A DNA stretch of 64,000 nt from Chloroflexi bacterium AL-N1. Its GTDB lineage: Bacteria; Chloroflexota; Chloroflexia; Chloroflexales; Roseiflexaceae. Shown here piece by piece: positions 62,738 to 64,000 of this stretch. The stretch is taken from assembly GCA_013122435.1 (NCBI GenBank), contig WYDT01000004.1, positions 310,001 to 374,000 on the forward strand, written 5' to 3'. The position numbers and the translations under genes were made by a program. The notes below the pieces were generated by a model. That model was not told where the DNA came from and ran no database searches. It saw only the letters and a program-made list of their open reading frames with translations. Numbering within the stretch: position 1 is the stretch's first letter; each line of letters starts with the position of its first letter.

Positions 62738-63109
62738 ACACTATGTTCCTTCAGGCAAGACAGATGGGAGGAATCATAAGAAAGTCCTATCTTTGATCTA
62801 TCTCGCCTGGAGATGATTGGCCTCAATCTATTCCGCACAATCATGCTGAACAACAGAATCAGGCAATAGTATGATTTATAACCTCTCAGTACTGAGGATC
62901 GATACAGCCTGTGAATAAACGAGTATAAACAACGATGAACAAAAACAACCTAGTCTAACGCCACATATGTAAGATAAAAACGAATGCGGGACAGTTCCTC
63001 TTGTTGTGCATAAGACAAAAGACAAGGACACAACACAGATACAGATAATACTTGTACTATCTCTGGTTCTTTACAGGACACCTGTATATACAAAGCAGGA
63101 GGTATGCTT
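62738..63109. promoter_or_regulatory. Divergent control region between ABC exporter and ATP-grasp gene
   Basis: This 372-base stretch has no convincing small gene; in particular no peptide with a leader-core layout was found on either strand. CTCAGTACTGAG (62885-62896) is a 12-base palindrome with the same AGTACT core as the palindrome at 7874-7885. Promoters for both flanking genes are expected here. Confidence 0.4.
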
Positions 63110-64000
63110 ATGAATAAGCAACAGATCATTATTGTGACCCAACAAAACGATCCACATGCCGATGATGTGATCATGAAGTTACGTGAATTGGATCATGAAC
63201 CTATTCGCTTGAATACCGATGACGTTCCGATACATACACTGTTGACATTCGGCATCAGCAATCAAACCAAATCCTGGAATGGTGCAATTACCATTCAGAC
63301 AAATGGTCGTGTCATTGAACCTGATCATATTCAATCTATCTGGTGGCGTCGACCTGGTGCATTTGCATTACCCAAGGAGTTATCAGCACGTGAACGTATA
63401 TTTGCCCAATCAGAGATTGAGCAGGTGCTTATGGGGTTATGGGCATCAGTGGATTGTTACTGGATGAGCCATCCTGACCACATTCGACATGCTTCCTGGA
63501 AAGAGCATCAACTACAACGCGCTGCACAGATAGGCTTCGACATTCCACGAACGCTTATTACGAATGATGCTGCTGAGGCACGTGATTTTTATGAAATATG
63601 TCAGGAGCAGATGATTTACAAAGTGCTCAGTGATCCGTATTTAGGTGCACGTGAACTTGCGTTGCAAGGCGTTGATGAATCAGTCGAGGCTATCGCAACA
63701 AGTACTACATTAATCTCAGAGGAAGAACTCACCTACCTTGACACAATCCGACTTGCTCCATGCCAGTTTCAGGAATACATTCCTAAAAAAACCGAACTGC
63801 GTGTTACCGTTATTGGAGATACGGTATTTGCGGTTGAAATTGACTCACAAGCTCATGAGGAATCACGCATCGATTGGCGAGCGCTGCCCCCCGAAGATCT
63901 CTCATGGCGACAGGTACACTTACCATCAGCACTGGTTGATAAATGTCTCGCCTTTGTCCACAACTATCATCTGAACTATAGTGCGATGGACTTCATTGTA
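63110..64000 (+). CDS. MvdC/MvdD-like ATP-grasp ligase (3' partial)
   Basis: The visible 297 residues show the pre-ATP-grasp and start of the ATP-grasp domain of RiPP-maturase-type ligases such as microviridin MvdC/MvdD. QIIIVTQQNDPHADDVIMKL opens the first domain and SIWWRRPGAFALP ends it. WMSHPDHIRHASWKEHQLQR and AAQIGFDIPRTLITND match the family's substrate-binding helix; IYKVLSDPYLGA, FQEYIPKKTELRVTVIGDTV and FAVEIDSQ match the nucleotide-binding strands. Such enzymes join acidic side chains to Ser, Thr or Lys to make ester or amide rings (graspetides), though some members have other substrates. ATG 63110 has AGGAGG seven bases upstream; an in-frame ATG at 63104 is too close to it. The gene runs past the window. 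Confidence 0.85.
   Translation, partial: MNKQQIIIVTQQNDPHADDVIMKLRELDHEPIRLNTDDVPIHTLLTFGISNQTKSWNGAITIQTNGRVIEPDHIQSIWWRRPGAFALPKELSARERIFAQSEIEQVLMGLWASVDCYWMSHPDHIRHASWKEHQLQRAAQIGFDIPRTLITNDAAEARDFYEICQEQMIYKVLSDPYLGARELALQGVDESVEAIATSTTLISEEELTYLDTIRLAPCQFQEYIPKKTELRVTVIGDTVFAVEIDSQAHEESRIDWRALPPEDLSWRQVHLPSALVDKCLAFVHNYHLNYSAMDFIV

Noticed and set aside
62950..63174. Minus-strand frame considered as a graspetide precursor
   Set aside because: Rich in hydrophobic and Cys residues, overlaps the start of the ATP-grasp gene and has no core-like acidic or Thr/Ser motif.
1..64000. tRNA or rRNA genes
   Set aside because: No cloverleaf with conserved tRNA boxes or rRNA core sequence was recognised by eye; a covariance scan would be decisive.

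Overview
The window reads as a chromosome segment of a filamentous Chloroflexota bacterium (Chloroflexales or Herpetosiphonales type, moderate GC). This is inferred from gene content, not from a marker search. The clues are a roadblock protein beside a very long TPR protein with PFSL-type motifs, surface proteins carrying repeated GHS...FGYPITE...VQYFER modules, a subtilase ending in a VYLPL-type tail, DUF11/PTNTPT wall proteins, bacterial XPB helicase, DUF507, and an archaeal-type aspartyl-tRNA synthetase behind a T-box. No rRNA, tRNA, CRISPR array or intact insertion sequence was seen.

Layout. 1-3105 is a decaying catabolic cluster: the end of a GntR/FCD regulator, a broken CoA-transferase, a 5'-truncated hydantoinase B and an isochorismatase-type hydrolase cut by a frameshifted REP-type transposase. 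3157-7617 holds an amidohydrolase, glycerate kinase and a Cys/Met-metabolism PLP enzyme. 7957-12976 is a two-component island: a Cache-like kinase, a lone receiver and a PAS hybrid kinase with a degenerate receiver. 13297-17621 has acylphosphatase, phoU, lepA and a lipoprotein foldase. 18394-21755 is a PadR/MFS/glycosyltransferase export-and-modification cassette. 21763-24060 is a sugar-acid catabolic pair. 24110-35353 carries a membrane protein, a zinc-ribbon protein, a secreted GH-A glycosidase, HD hydrolase, ndk, roadblock, the 1268-residue TPR protein, DUF507 and a sortase. 35364-41148 has T-box-aspS, a lone ABC-2 permease, XPB helicase and a divergent PurD. 41454-49229 has a VWA protein, a HAMP/PAS kinase overlapping a mucin-like DUF11 protein, and an SDR. 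49641-60799 has Gfo/Idh/MocA, moeA, two lipoproteins and a subtilase, a GlcD-GlcE fusion, Dps and a LURP-one-like protein. 60839-64000 has an ABC exporter facing an MvdD-like ATP-grasp ligase that runs off the edge.

How the parts may work together (inference). Glycolate oxidase and glycerate kinase are two steps of C2 metabolism but lie 50 kb apart. The roadblock and TPR genes sit together and the TPR protein has ten copies of a short acidic docking-like motif plus a region resembling sigma-70 region 1.1, so a scaffold or regulatory role is plausible. The glycosidase and the sortase share the same surface repeat, suggesting a common extracellular system. The ATP-grasp/ABC pair at the right edge is the best candidate for a peptide-modifying system, but no precursor peptide is visible inside the window.

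Most gene ends carry long perfect inverted repeats, often without a clear U-tract.
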